A stretch of DNA of 60,794 bases from Flavobacterium sp. (GTDB taxonomy: Bacteria; Bacteroidota; Bacteroidia; Chitinophagales; Chitinophagaceae): positions 46,322 through 107,115 of the forward strand of contig JASGCX010000002.1 in assembly GCA_030053925.1 (NCBI GenBank), in the 5' to 3' direction. The notes under the pieces are model-generated. The model had not been told where the DNA came from, searched no databases, and saw only the letters and a program-made list of their open reading frames with translations. Below, piece after piece: positions 26,448-35,242 of the stretch. Numbering within the stretch: the stretch's first letter is position 1; each line of letters begins with the position of its first letter. Position numbers and translations under genes: made by a program.

Positions 26448-26896
26448 CAAGCAATTTTATCTACTCTTCTGCCATGTCTACCACCCATAAACTCGGTAGT
26501 CATAAAGTTTTCAATAATTTCTTGGGCTAAAGCTAAGGCTATAAAACGTGCAGGTATGCACACAATATTTGCATTATTATGCTGACGAATTAACTTCGCT
26601 ACATCATTTTGCCAAGCCAGGCCTGCACGAATATGTTGGTGTTTGTTCGCCGTAATAGCCACACCATTTGCACTACCACAAAACAGAATACCGAAAGCAC
26701 ATTCACCACTTTCTACACTAGCAGCAGTTGGATGTGCAAAGTCAGGATAGTCAACACTTTCAAGCGAATTTGTACCAAAATCTTTTACGGTAAACCCTTT
26801 ATTGGTAAGCCATACTTTAATTGCTTCTTTGTATTCAAAACCAGCATGGTCGGCACCAAGTGCAATGGGTTTTGTGGTATCAAAAACAGAATTCAT
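26444..26896 (-). CDS. rpiB: Ribose-5-phosphate isomerase B
   Basis: 150 residues. IALGADHAGFEYKE, the catalytic segment LFCGSANGVAITANK (Cys base and anion hole) and the C-terminal region FMTTEFMGGRHGRRVDKI match RpiB. It interconverts ribose 5-phosphate and ribulose 5-phosphate, completing the oxidative pentose branch begun by zwf and gnd elsewhere in the window. Terminates convergently with the transglutaminase gene. Confidence 0.95.
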   Translation of the reverse strand: MNSVFDTTKPIALGADHAGFEYKEAIKVWLTNKGFTVKDFGTNSLESVDYPDFAHPTAASVESGECAFGILFCGSANGVAITANKHQHIRAGLAWQNDVAKLIRQHNNANIVCIPARFIALALAQEIIENFMTTEFMGGRHGRRVDKIAC

Positions 26897-26961
26897 GGTG
26901 TGTATTTAGGGCGTAAAAGTAATTATGATGAACTTAGTTCCATCAATTTTTAAATACACGG

Positions 26962-27423
26962 CTATAATTGCACTTTGAATTGACTAAGCTCTTGTAAAAG
27001 TACTTTCGGTATAAATTTAGACTTTAATGCACACTTTATTACTCTCTTAAGTTCTTCATTTGTTAATATACCTAAACTTATTAAACCGAAAGGTGTTTTT
27101 TCTGCATGTTCGAATTTCGAGAAGTTTTCTTTACGAATGTTTGACTGAAAGAAAATGAACGTATTTTTTTCAAAAAAGAAATTATCGCTACCCACAACTT
27201 GGTTGGCTGGAAAAAAATAATATGGCATACTACCATTATGCACCGAACAGCCGTAATTTGTTCCATTCACTTGATAGTTATTTTGAGTAGTTGTGAGGCA
27301 ATGAATTAAGTAAGCGTATTCATTATTTGCAAATAGCACAATAGAATATTTATCTCTTGTACTATTATCATCTTCAAATTTATAACGCTTAATTCTAAGA
27401 ATAAGTCCAGATTTCCAATTCAT
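26962..27423 (-). CDS. Candidate toxin of a Panacea toxin-antitoxin pair
   Basis: 153 residues, no signal peptide. The opening (SGLILRIKRYKFEDDNSTRDKYSIVLF) resembles the first strands of the MazF/PemK-type SH3-like barrel found next to some Panacea antitoxins, but no diagnostic catalytic residues are certain. It begins 18 bases after the Panacea gene on the same strand. The role as toxin is inferred mostly from position. Confidence 0.55.
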   Translation of the reverse strand: MNWKSGLILRIKRYKFEDDNSTRDKYSIVLFANNEYAYLIHCLTTTQNNYQVNGTNYGCSVHNGSMPYYFFPANQVVGSDNFFFEKNTFIFFQSNIRKENFSKFEHAEKTPFGLISLGILTNEELKRVIKCALKSKFIPKVLLQELSQFKVQL

Positions 27424-27441
27424 AAACAGTATTTCTCACAA

Positions 27442-28059
27442 TTAAAATTCATTAAAAACATCTTGCATTTGCATACTTTCAAAAGCTGATTGTGCTGCCA
27501 TTTGCATTATTGCATCGTTCTTTATTAATTGTGAAAAATCTATTGTATGATTGCTTTTTTTGCCATAAAGCTTAAAGTTTAAATCCAAATTGTTGTCTTT
27601 CACGCACTGATGCCATAGTGTATTCTCTTTATGCAATAATTTAATAAGTTGATTTGCAGTATAAGAACCAAAACGATCAATAATATTATTAATTAATTCA
27701 CTTTCAAATTCAGAGAAGCTAGATAAATTATAATTACCCTTTGGTAAAATAGTAATTTGCGTATTACCGTCTTCTGTTGCTTTCTTGTTTGTTTGTATAT
27801 AATTCTCAAAATTTAGAATTTGTCCATTATGTACCAATGATTGATCAAATTTTAATTCATTGTACAATTCTTCTGCAACAGGGCCCATTTCCCATGCTTT
27901 ATATTCTAACCAAGTAATTGGTGTACCAGAACGTTGGTAGCTAGTTTCATCAATAAGGTACAATAATTTGAGTACTTTAGTGAGACTAAGATTAGGTATG
28001 CGACTGCTTAGATAATTAAGCAAATTGCCAATTTTATCATTAAGTTGATTTCTGAACAT
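27442..28059 (-). CDS. Panacea-domain antitoxin (SocA/DUF4065 family)
   Basis: 205 residues. LSLTKVLKLLYLIDETSYQRSG, ITWLEYKAWEMGPVAEELYNEL and the later FGSYTANQLIKLLHKENTLWHQ are the Panacea (DUF4065) blocks, helical throughout. Panacea proteins neutralise diverse unrelated toxins encoded beside them. It precedes the toxin candidate, the antitoxin-first order. The C-terminal 40 residues (MQMAAQSAFESMQMQDVF) are extra and may carry toxin specificity. Confidence 0.8.
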   Translation of the reverse strand: MFRNQLNDKIGNLLNYLSSRIPNLSLTKVLKLLYLIDETSYQRSGTPITWLEYKAWEMGPVAEELYNELKFDQSLVHNGQILNFENYIQTNKKATEDGNTQITILPKGNYNLSSFSEFESELINNIIDRFGSYTANQLIKLLHKENTLWHQCVKDNNLDLNFKLYGKKSNHTIDFSQLIKNDAIMQMAAQSAFESMQMQDVFNEF

Positions 28060-28158
28060 ACTGCAAAACTAATATTTTTAGCGATTTTTAAAATTAAAAT
28101 TGAGCATTAACCGAAAATACTAAAATCAGCTTGTCATTTTTAATGATGCCTTGAAAAC

Positions 28159-28935
28159 TTACCCCATTGTACCTTTTACAGCACCACCATCTACACTAAT
28201 GGTTTGCCCTGTAATATAACGACTGTGCTTGCTTAGCAGCCATGCGGCCATACTTGCAAAGTCTTCTGCCTCGCCTAAAAACTGCACTGGTATTTGTGTA
28301 ATAGCAGCAGCTTTTACGGTTGCTTCATCTATACCCGTTTGTTCGCTTTTCTTTTTGTAAATACGGTTAATGGCAGGTGTATTGTGGGCACCTGGTGCTA
28401 GAATATTTAAGGTAATGCCTTGTGCTGCTACTTCTAGGCTTAGTGTTTTAACCATGCCTACTACCGCTAAACGCAGCGAATTGCTAAGTACTAAATTTTC
28501 TACAGGTTGTTTTACCGAATAGCTTTCTACAAATAAACATCTACCATAGTTGTGGGCTTGCATTAAAGGTATTAAAGCCTTTGTAAGTGCCACTTTCCAG
28601 CGTAAGATATTGTTGTATGCAGCATCCCAATCTTCCATGGTTGTTTCTAGTACCGTTTTAGCTGGCGGGCCAGCAGCATTTAATACAGCACCATGTAATT
28701 GTTTATTTCCTATGGCTTTAAGAATACTAGCTACTGCACTTGGCTGTGTAATATCTAGTGCCAATGTTTCTATGTTATTGGGATGATTTTCTTGTAATAA
28801 TTGTAGCTGTTGTGCACTTCTTGCAATGGCTATTACCGTAGCACCTTCATTTACCAAAGCCATTGCAATTGCTCGGCCCAAACCCGATGTAGCACCGCCT
28901 ACTATAAACAATTGATTGTGTAAGTGTAAGTTCAT
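28159..28935 (-). CDS. SDR family oxidoreductase-like protein with altered active site
   Basis: 258 residues. A Rossmann fold is clear: GGATSGLGRAIAMAL, LDITQP and NAAGP. The C-terminal half (NILAPGAHNT, GQTISVDGG) follows the FabG-like pattern. The usual YxxxK catalytic pair is replaced: after FVESYSVKQP the aligned segment reads LSNSLRLAV, lacking both Tyr and Lys. It may bind nucleotide without normal dehydrogenase chemistry or use other residues. Confidence 0.8.
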   Translation of the reverse strand: MNLHLHNQLFIVGGATSGLGRAIAMALVNEGATVIAIARSAQQLQLLQENHPNNIETLALDITQPSAVASILKAIGNKQLHGAVLNAAGPPAKTVLETTMEDWDAAYNNILRWKVALTKALIPLMQAHNYGRCLFVESYSVKQPVENLVLSNSLRLAVVGMVKTLSLEVAAQGITLNILAPGAHNTPAINRIYKKKSEQTGIDEATVKAAAITQIPVQFLGEAEDFASMAAWLLSKHSRYITGQTISVDGGAVKGTMG

Positions 28936-29330
28936 GTGATGATGTGATAATGTGCTAATGTGCTAATTTGCTAATGTGCTAATGTGCTAATGTGCTGATG
29001 TGCTAATGTGCTGATGTGCTAATGTGATGATGTGCTAATGTGATGATGTGCTAATGTGATGATGTAATGATGTGCTAATGTGATAATGTGCTAATGTGAT
29101 GATGTGATGATGTGATAATGTGATGATGTGATAATGTGATGATGTGCTAATTTGCTAATGTGCTAATGTGATGATGTGATAATGTGATGATGTGATAATT
29201 TTCTAATGTGCTGATGTGTTAATGTGCTAATGTGATGATGTGATAATGTGATGATGTGATAATGTGCTAATGTAATTTTCGTTGTGAGCCGTTGTACCGT
29301 TGTGCCGTTGTGGCTACGGTGCTAATGTGC
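28936..29330. repeat. Low-complexity minisatellite of ATGTGCTA/ATGTGATG words
   Basis: Nearly 400 bases of 8-10-base words (GCTAATGT, GATGATGT, GATAATGT) in irregular order. It ends in a short GTTGTGCC-type repeat (29281-29315). No gene and no unique spacers, so it is not a CRISPR array. It fills the gap between the SDR gene's start and the end of corA. Confidence 0.9.
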
Positions 29331-29337
29331 TTAATAA

Positions 29338-30432
29338 TTAAAACCAACCACGTCTTCTAAACACGCCAAGCATCCACATTGGTATGAGTAACATAACTGC
29401 TACTGCCAAAAAAAATCCATAGCGATTATGGATGTATGGTATGGTTTCAAAGTTCATCCCAAAAATACCGCCAATAACGGTTGCGGGTGCAAGCAAGCAA
29501 GTAACAATGGTCATCACTTTCATTACCTCGTTCATTTTTAGGTTCACTTGGTTTATGTATAAGTCCTGCATGTTAATCATCATGTCTCGGTAGTTTTCTA
29601 CCAGGTCTGTGGCTTGCATTACGTGGTCGTAAATGTCTTTAAAATATTTGGTAGTGGTTTCGTTCAGCAAGTCGCTATCGCTTTTTATAATCCCATTAAT
29701 TACTTCACGTACTGGCGAGATACTTCTTTTTAGTACAATAATTTCTTTGCGTAGTTGGTTAATTTTTGCCAAACTTCTGGTACTTGGTTTATGAATAATC
29801 TCTTCTTCTAAAGCCTCAATTTTTTCTCCCAATTGTTCCATTACTATAAAGTAATTATCTACAATCATGTCTATTAATGCGTAGCATAAATAGTCGGCAC
29901 CGCTTTGTCTTAGCTTGGTATTATTCACTTTCAGCCTTTCACGCAAGGCATTAAACACATCACGTTCTGCATCTTCTTGAAACGAAATCACATAATGGCT
30001 ACCTAATACAAAACTTATTTGTTCGGTTTCTACTGCCGATGTTTTTTTATTAAAATACAGCATGTGCAGAAGGCAAAATAGATGGTTGTCTATTTCATCC
30101 ATTTTAGGGCGCAGACCCACACTTTGTATGTCTTCTGCTAGTAAATAGTGTACGTTAAATATCTTAGCAACAGACTCTACCGTTAGCTTATTAATGCCAT
30201 CAACATTTATCCACTTTACCTTTTTATGGTTTACAAATTCAGTGCAGCCTACAGCGGTATTAAAGCTATGCTGGTCAAGCGTTTCAGTGTTATATTCATA
30301 CACCTCAATAGATACCTGGGTGCTATCTAAACGTTGAGGTATTACGGTAGGGTTAATTTGTAGAATTTCCTTGGTTCGCTCGGCAGCAAATGGGTTTAAC
30401 ATGTGTAAGTAGCGAATACGTTTACTTTCCAT
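29338..30432 (-). CDS. corA: CorA-type magnesium/cobalt transporter
   Basis: 364 residues. A long cytoplasmic alpha/beta and coiled region leads to two C-terminal helices. The pore signature GMN is present in GGIFGMNFETIP, and the protein ends with the positively charged FRRRGWF expected of the CorA cytoplasmic C-terminus. It forms pentameric inner-membrane channels for Mg2+. Downstream of and probably cotranscribed with the PPIase gene (12-base gap). Confidence 0.95.
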   Translation of the reverse strand: MESKRIRYLHMLNPFAAERTKEILQINPTVIPQRLDSTQVSIEVYEYNTETLDQHSFNTAVGCTEFVNHKKVKWINVDGINKLTVESVAKIFNVHYLLAEDIQSVGLRPKMDEIDNHLFCLLHMLYFNKKTSAVETEQISFVLGSHYVISFQEDAERDVFNALRERLKVNNTKLRQSGADYLCYALIDMIVDNYFIVMEQLGEKIEALEEEIIHKPSTRSLAKINQLRKEIIVLKRSISPVREVINGIIKSDSDLLNETTTKYFKDIYDHVMQATDLVENYRDMMINMQDLYINQVNLKMNEVMKVMTIVTCLLAPATVIGGIFGMNFETIPYIHNRYGFFLAVAVMLLIPMWMLGVFRRRGWF

Positions 30433-30444
30433 AGCTGCCTCTAT

Positions 30445-32358
30445 TTAATTAATGGTTTTAAAAACGGCTGTGTTTACTGTTATTGGATATTTCTTCTTCA
30501 AGTCATCCAACCATTGCTGCTCTAAATAATTTTGATAGTCGTTTATCACCATGCCTTTTGCATCTTCAAAGCTGCGTTGTTCTTTGGTGGTATGCACGGC
30601 CGTTACATATACAAATGTGTAGAAGTCTTCGTTTAAATTATCTTCTGGTGCCGATGTAAAGCCAACTTTGCTTTCTACCGTTGCTTTTACTGGTAAAGAT
30701 GCTTGTTCAAATCTGCCACTATCGGCCATACAGTTTACACCATATTCTGCTACAATACTGCGCCAGTTTTTAGGTGTTACTTTTATTTTAGCAGCAATTT
30801 CTGTAGCCAATATTTTGCTTTTACAAGTAAACACCAAAGCGCTTACACCATTAGCCCATTGGTACTTTTGTGCATGCTTGCTATAATAAGTTTTTAGCCC
30901 TGCAATATCGGTACCACCTTTGCCCCACACATGTGCATCCATAGCTGCAAATAGCAAGTTAGCTTCGTCAAATTCTTTTACTTGCTGCTGTATGGTAGGG
31001 TTATAATGTACTAGGTTAGCGGTGTAATAATTGATGCAACTTTCATCTACAAAATCGTTGAAAGCCTTGCTGTATAACGTTCTATTGGCTATTGCTTCTT
31101 TACGCAAGTATTGTAGCCATGCGGCTACTTTTATGTTTTGCTTGGCAAATGAAAATAAGGTAGTTGTATCTGTAATGCCTTGATAGCTGTTTAATGGTGT
31201 ATTGGCCAATGCACTATCTGTGTACACCCACAAGGCTTCTTGCTTGTAGCTAGAAGGCTTGTATTTAGTGAGTTGTAGCCAAGTAGCTAGTTTAGCTTTT
31301 TTGTAAAGTAACAATCTAGCATCGTTATCTACTTGCTGTTTTATTTGTGCATTGGTATTTGGGTCGTTAATGTCTCTACCCACTGGCAAAATGTCTAGCA
31401 ACTTTATAATGTGGTAGCCAATAGTTGTTTCAAATGGCTTGGTTATATCGCCTACTTTTTTTAGGTTGTAAATATTGGCTTCATAATTGGCATCAAACTG
31501 CCCCACACTTATTTCGGGCAATACGCCACCACTATTAGCCGTTCTAGCATCGTTGCTAAATTTTGCGGTAGCAGCTTCAAAGGTTTCGCCATGTAATAGC
31601 ATATTGTACACGCTATCAGCAAGTTTGCTTACTTTTTGTGCATCGGCATTGGTAGCTTGCGGTGGTAGTACAAGTAATAGCTGTGCTACTTTACGTTTGC
31701 CTAATGCTGGTCTTTCGCCTACATTTTTAAAAATGTGATAGCCATATTTACTACGGTAAGGCTTAGAAAACTGCCCCACTTGCAGGCCATAAATCTGAGA
31801 TTCGAAGGCGTATTGTAACGTAAACACGGTGATAAATCCAAGGTCGCCTTTTGCTTTTTTTACATTTTCATCGGTAGTATATTTAGCAGCCACCTCGCCA
31901 AAATCTGCACCAGTTTGTAAGGCATTGTAGGCTTCCGTTATTTGCTGCAAAGCCTTTACAGTATCGCTATTGGCCAATGTAGGTATAAATACTTGCGCTG
32001 CATGTATGTCTTTTTGGCTTCTTGTAAATGCTTCGCTAATAAGTGCTTTAATGCCTACTTCCTCTTTAATAATATTCTCTGCTATTTGCTGCGTAAAGTT
32101 TTTACTTTCTAGCTGAAACGAAGCTGATTCATACAATTTCTCATCGTAGCCAGATTGTACTTTCAACTTGTAGTTAATGTACAAGTTTAAGTATTCAGAT
32201 AAAGCTTTGCTGCGCTCAACATCTGCCGTGGGATTTTTGTTAAATGCCTTTTCAAACTCTTGTTTGCTTACTGCTTTTTTACCGTAGGTAAATAGGGTTT
32301 GACTATTAGCAACTAGCCCACCTAAAAGTGCTGCTAGCAATAACCATTGTGCTTTCAT
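30445..32358 (-). CDS. Periplasmic peptidyl-prolyl isomerase with two parvulin domains
   Basis: 637 residues with a signal peptide ending near LVANSQ. The first parvulin domain spans about residues 115-215 (ending KYGYHIFK) and the second about 220-325 (ending IGYHIIKLLD), preceded by a SurA-like helical N-region. The long C-terminal part is a helical chaperone-type region. Such proteins assist folding of outer-membrane and secreted proteins. It sits between the TlpA-like gene and corA in one orientation. Confidence 0.9.
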   Translation of the reverse strand: MKAQWLLLAALLGGLVANSQTLFTYGKKAVSKQEFEKAFNKNPTADVERSKALSEYLNLYINYKLKVQSGYDEKLYESASFQLESKNFTQQIAENIIKEEVGIKALISEAFTRSQKDIHAAQVFIPTLANSDTVKALQQITEAYNALQTGADFGEVAAKYTTDENVKKAKGDLGFITVFTLQYAFESQIYGLQVGQFSKPYRSKYGYHIFKNVGERPALGKRKVAQLLLVLPPQATNADAQKVSKLADSVYNMLLHGETFEAATAKFSNDARTANSGGVLPEISVGQFDANYEANIYNLKKVGDITKPFETTIGYHIIKLLDILPVGRDINDPNTNAQIKQQVDNDARLLLYKKAKLATWLQLTKYKPSSYKQEALWVYTDSALANTPLNSYQGITDTTTLFSFAKQNIKVAAWLQYLRKEAIANRTLYSKAFNDFVDESCINYYTANLVHYNPTIQQQVKEFDEANLLFAAMDAHVWGKGGTDIAGLKTYYSKHAQKYQWANGVSALVFTCKSKILATEIAAKIKVTPKNWRSIVAEYGVNCMADSGRFEQASLPVKATVESKVGFTSAPEDNLNEDFYTFVYVTAVHTTKEQRSFEDAKGMVINDYQNYLEQQWLDDLKKKYPITVNTAVFKTIN

Positions 32359-32395
32359 ATTTTTCTGTTAATTGAGGTTTGCGTATTTTTTTAGC

Positions 32396-33913
32396 TTATT
32401 TATTTTTTAGTTTGGCTGCTATTACATCGTCAAACTGTTCTAAACTTAATTGCTTTGCAATGATGCGTTTCTTCTCGTCGAGCAAGTAATAAGTAGGCGT
32501 TTTGTACATATCGTAAAGCTGTCTAAAATTCGGTTGATTAGCCGCTTGTTCAGCATCTCTTGCAGCCTTGGTTTGGTACACTTCTGCCCAATCGGTACTT
32601 ATTTTTTTCTCGGCCAAAAACTGTTTAAACTCTACCATTTTAGGCTCGTTTACATTTACGCTGTACACTTGCACACCAAGGGCTTTCCACTTGGCTTTGT
32701 ACATACTATCTATCCGTGGAATTTCTTCTTTACAGTGGCCACAAGTGGGGTCCCAAAAAACTACAAATGTAAACTTGGCATCTATACCATACAAAGGCAC
32801 TGTTTTGCCCAAAGTATCGGTTAGGTCTAGTATTGGTGCTTGATTGCCAATTTGATTAGCCATTAGGCTGTAAGCCCTTTCTATAATGGTTTTGCGGCTA
32901 GCTGGGTTTAAATAAGTGGTATCGCCTTTGGCATAAAAGTCTTCAAATATTTTCAAGAACACTCTATCCTGGCCCATAAATTCTGGGTTAATGTATTTGT
33001 TGGTAAACTTGGTAAGTAAGTAAGGATACATTTCTTTACCCGTTCTTGCCATTAGCAACATGTACTTTATTTCTGGGTACACACTATCAGGTTCTGGCGA
33101 TACGTAGTTTTTAAAGTAGTTGTCTAGCTTGGGTTCAAAGAAAGGTGTGCGCAGCAATCTATCATCGTTAAAATTCACATCATCCCAAAAATGATCTTTC
33201 ACGTATCTAAATGGATAAGTAGAATCTGGCTTACCATTTACCACGGGTATAGGTGGTGTTTCTGGTTGTTTTAAAGCGTTAAATAGTGCGGCTAATAATG
33301 AGTTAGGATTTTGCTTGATGACATTGTTTTGATAAGCTTTTACTTCCTTACTGATGGCTGTTATTTGGTTCAGTATTTTAAGCGAATCGGCTTTGGTTGT
33401 GGCATTACCGTAGGCTGTTTTTAAATGGTTGGTGGCGTTACCTTTTACCAAAGAAAAAGCAGCGTAATTTTTAAACAAATTGTTTTCTAGCGAGCCTGTA
33501 ATTACTGCATCTTCTTTCCTCAACGTATCGGCTACAATGCTAAACTTCTGTTTGCTATCCATTAAAATATCAAATAGAATAGCGTACTGTGGCGATACAA
33601 TAAAATAAATACCTGGCGTTAATTTGTTTTTGCCTTTAAATACACCGTAGCTTTTTTCGTTTAAAAAAGCCGAGTCTGACAAGGTTTTGTTTTTACCAAA
33701 ATAACAGCCCAAGTACACCCAAGTATTTTTGTAAGGGGTTAATGTGATGCTGATATTTCTGTCATCTGTTGCTGTGCTTGCTTTGGTAGCTTGTGCTTTA
33801 GAAGCATTACTACTGTTGCTTGCTACGGGTTTGGTTGGTGTTGCTTTTTTTACTTGTGCAACGGTACATAAGGTTGAAAGAGCGAATACACTTACTGCAA
33901 AAAACTTGTTCAT
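32396..33913 (-). CDS. TlpA-like periplasmic thioredoxin-fold protein
   Basis: 505 residues with a signal peptide. The C-terminal 140 residues form a thioredoxin domain: FVVFWDPTCGHCKEEIPRID contains the CGHC redox pair, and KTPTYYLLD supplies the cis-Pro. The preceding 340 residues resemble the DUF5106/DUF4369-type extension common in Bacteroidota TlpA proteins. Likely reduces or isomerises disulfides of exported proteins. It is upstream of the PPIase gene by 37 bases. Confidence 0.88.
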   Translation of the reverse strand: MNKFFAVSVFALSTLCTVAQVKKATPTKPVASNSSNASKAQATKASTATDDRNISITLTPYKNTWVYLGCYFGKNKTLSDSAFLNEKSYGVFKGKNKLTPGIYFIVSPQYAILFDILMDSKQKFSIVADTLRKEDAVITGSLENNLFKNYAAFSLVKGNATNHLKTAYGNATTKADSLKILNQITAISKEVKAYQNNVIKQNPNSLLAALFNALKQPETPPIPVVNGKPDSTYPFRYVKDHFWDDVNFNDDRLLRTPFFEPKLDNYFKNYVSPEPDSVYPEIKYMLLMARTGKEMYPYLLTKFTNKYINPEFMGQDRVFLKIFEDFYAKGDTTYLNPASRKTIIERAYSLMANQIGNQAPILDLTDTLGKTVPLYGIDAKFTFVVFWDPTCGHCKEEIPRIDSMYKAKWKALGVQVYSVNVNEPKMVEFKQFLAEKKISTDWAEVYQTKAARDAEQAANQPNFRQLYDMYKTPTYYLLDEKKRIIAKQLSLEQFDDVIAAKLKNK

Positions 33914-34110
33914 ACGCTTAAAAAATATTGTAGGGGTAAATATAACTACCGATTGATTACAATAGCAATCATTGCAGAGAATAAGTGACTATTAACAAGC
34001 ATTGTGTCTCGCAAAATTGCACTGATTGCGCAGAATACGCAGCTTCATGTATAGGTGTTTCCGTTTTTGCGAGGTACAAAGCAATCATTCTACAAAATAT
34101 GCTAGTGCCG

Positions 34111-34830
34111 CTACCCTGCTATTAAATCGCCATTTTTAAACAAAGGCAGTACATTGGCTATATCTTCTGTTACGCAGTATTGTAAATCTTTTTCTAGGCC
34201 AAATTTTTCTAGTCTGTGCCAGTGGGTGAGTTGAGTAATGAAAGCCAATCTATCGTTTTTATGTTTGGTGTACATTTCTTCTGCCATTAAACTGCTATCG
34301 CAGTGAATGGTAAAATGTTTCTTCACACGGCTTATAACTGCCCCTGCAAACATGGTATCTTCTAGGTTAAATTTATCTTTCCAGCCACTGCAACCCAATA
34401 CCACTGGCTTGCCTTGTGCTATTAGGTAATTGCACACTGCACTAAGGTTAGGGAAAGAACCTGTAATTACTTCTGCGGCACCAGCTTGTAATGCCATGTG
34501 CAACAGTTTGGTACCATTGGTGGTGGTTAATACCAAGGTTTTACCTTCAATAAAACTACGTGGATATTCGGCGGGCGAATTGCCATACGCCAAGCCTTCA
34601 ATTACTTTACCATCACGCTCACCGGCGGTAATGCCGCTTGTTGCCTTACCTATGGCAATACATTTATCTACTGTATCAACAGGTATTACACGTGCTGCAC
34701 CATTGTACAAAGCGGTAGCAATGGTACTAGTGGCTCTAAACACGTCAATAATCACCACAATGCTATTGCTGCAATCGTAAATATCTAGTAAACGAGGCGA
34801 TAATACAGTATGTAAATGGGGCTTGCTCAT
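34111..34830 (-). CDS. comB: 2-phosphosulfolactate phosphatase (ComB family)
   Basis: 239 residues. IVVIIDVFRATSTIATAL, GERDGKVIEGLAYGNSP, LTTTNGTKLLH and LEDTMFAGAVISRV are the ComB signature segments. The enzyme dephosphorylates 2-phosphosulfolactate, first seen in coenzyme M synthesis. In Bacteroidota, which lack coenzyme M, it may feed sulfolactate or sulfonolipid pathways. No other gene of such a path is adjacent. Confidence 0.9.
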   Translation of the reverse strand: MSKPHLHTVLSPRLLDIYDCSNSIVVIIDVFRATSTIATALYNGAARVIPVDTVDKCIAIGKATSGITAGERDGKVIEGLAYGNSPAEYPRSFIEGKTLVLTTTNGTKLLHMALQAGAAEVITGSFPNLSAVCNYLIAQGKPVVLGCSGWKDKFNLEDTMFAGAVISRVKKHFTIHCDSSLMAEEMYTKHKNDRLAFITQLTHWHRLEKFGLEKDLQYCVTEDIANVLPLFKNGDLIAG

Positions 34831-34881
34831 AGTTGCGTATAGTTATACAAATGAGCGGTGAAAATACAGGAAAAACAAAAT

Positions 34882-34906
34882 CCGCCAAGTCTTTGAGATT
34901 TGGCGG
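34882..34906. repeat. Short palindrome upstream of comB
   Basis: CCGCCAA (34882-34888) and TTGGCGG (34900-34906) form a stem around an 11-base loop. Small hairpins like this recur between Bacteroidota genes; the triplicated hairpin near 48971 is another of a different sequence. It probably ends transcription from the accessory genes upstream. Confidence 0.6.
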
Positions 34907-35017
34907 GTTAGAATGAGGTATTGTATGTTTTATCGGTTTTGGCTTCACAAACCGAAGTGGCTGTATTAATGGGTGGTGGGTGAGGACAACCGCCAATAAG
35001 AAATAGAACTGCAAAGC

Positions 35018-35239
35018 TTACTCTTGATGTTCATCCATACTAAACTTCACAGAACTCGCATATTCTCTTATTTCATTTATTCCTTTATATGGATAAGCGC
35101 TTTCAGAAGAACAAAATACAGGTAAGTGGCTTTTATCCTCTGAAAAAACCTCAACAAATTTGACATTTATTTCACGTAAGATATTCTTCGCTTCTATGTT
35201 GTCTTTTGAAGAGCCGCGATAAAGAATTGCTAAATCCAT
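35018..35239 (-). CDS. Small glutaredoxin-fold protein without cysteine pair
   Basis: 73 residues. The order strand-helix-strand (LAILYRG ... IEAKNILREINVKFVEVF), the LPVF turn in the cis-Pro position and the closing YKGINEIREYA match the glutaredoxin/UPL fold, but there is no CxxC or CxxS. A redox role is therefore unlikely; a binding or scaffold role is possible. It starts three bases after the stop of the 535-residue protein, so the two are cotranscribed. Confidence 0.65.
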   Translation of the reverse strand: MDLAILYRGSSKDNIEAKNILREINVKFVEVFSEDKSHLPVFCSSESAYPYKGINEIREYASSVKFSMDEHQE

Positions 35240-35242
35240 TTT

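Noticed and set aside
28936-29330. Possible CRISPR array
   Set aside because: Words are 8-10 bases long, irregular and without unique spacers, and no cas genes are near.
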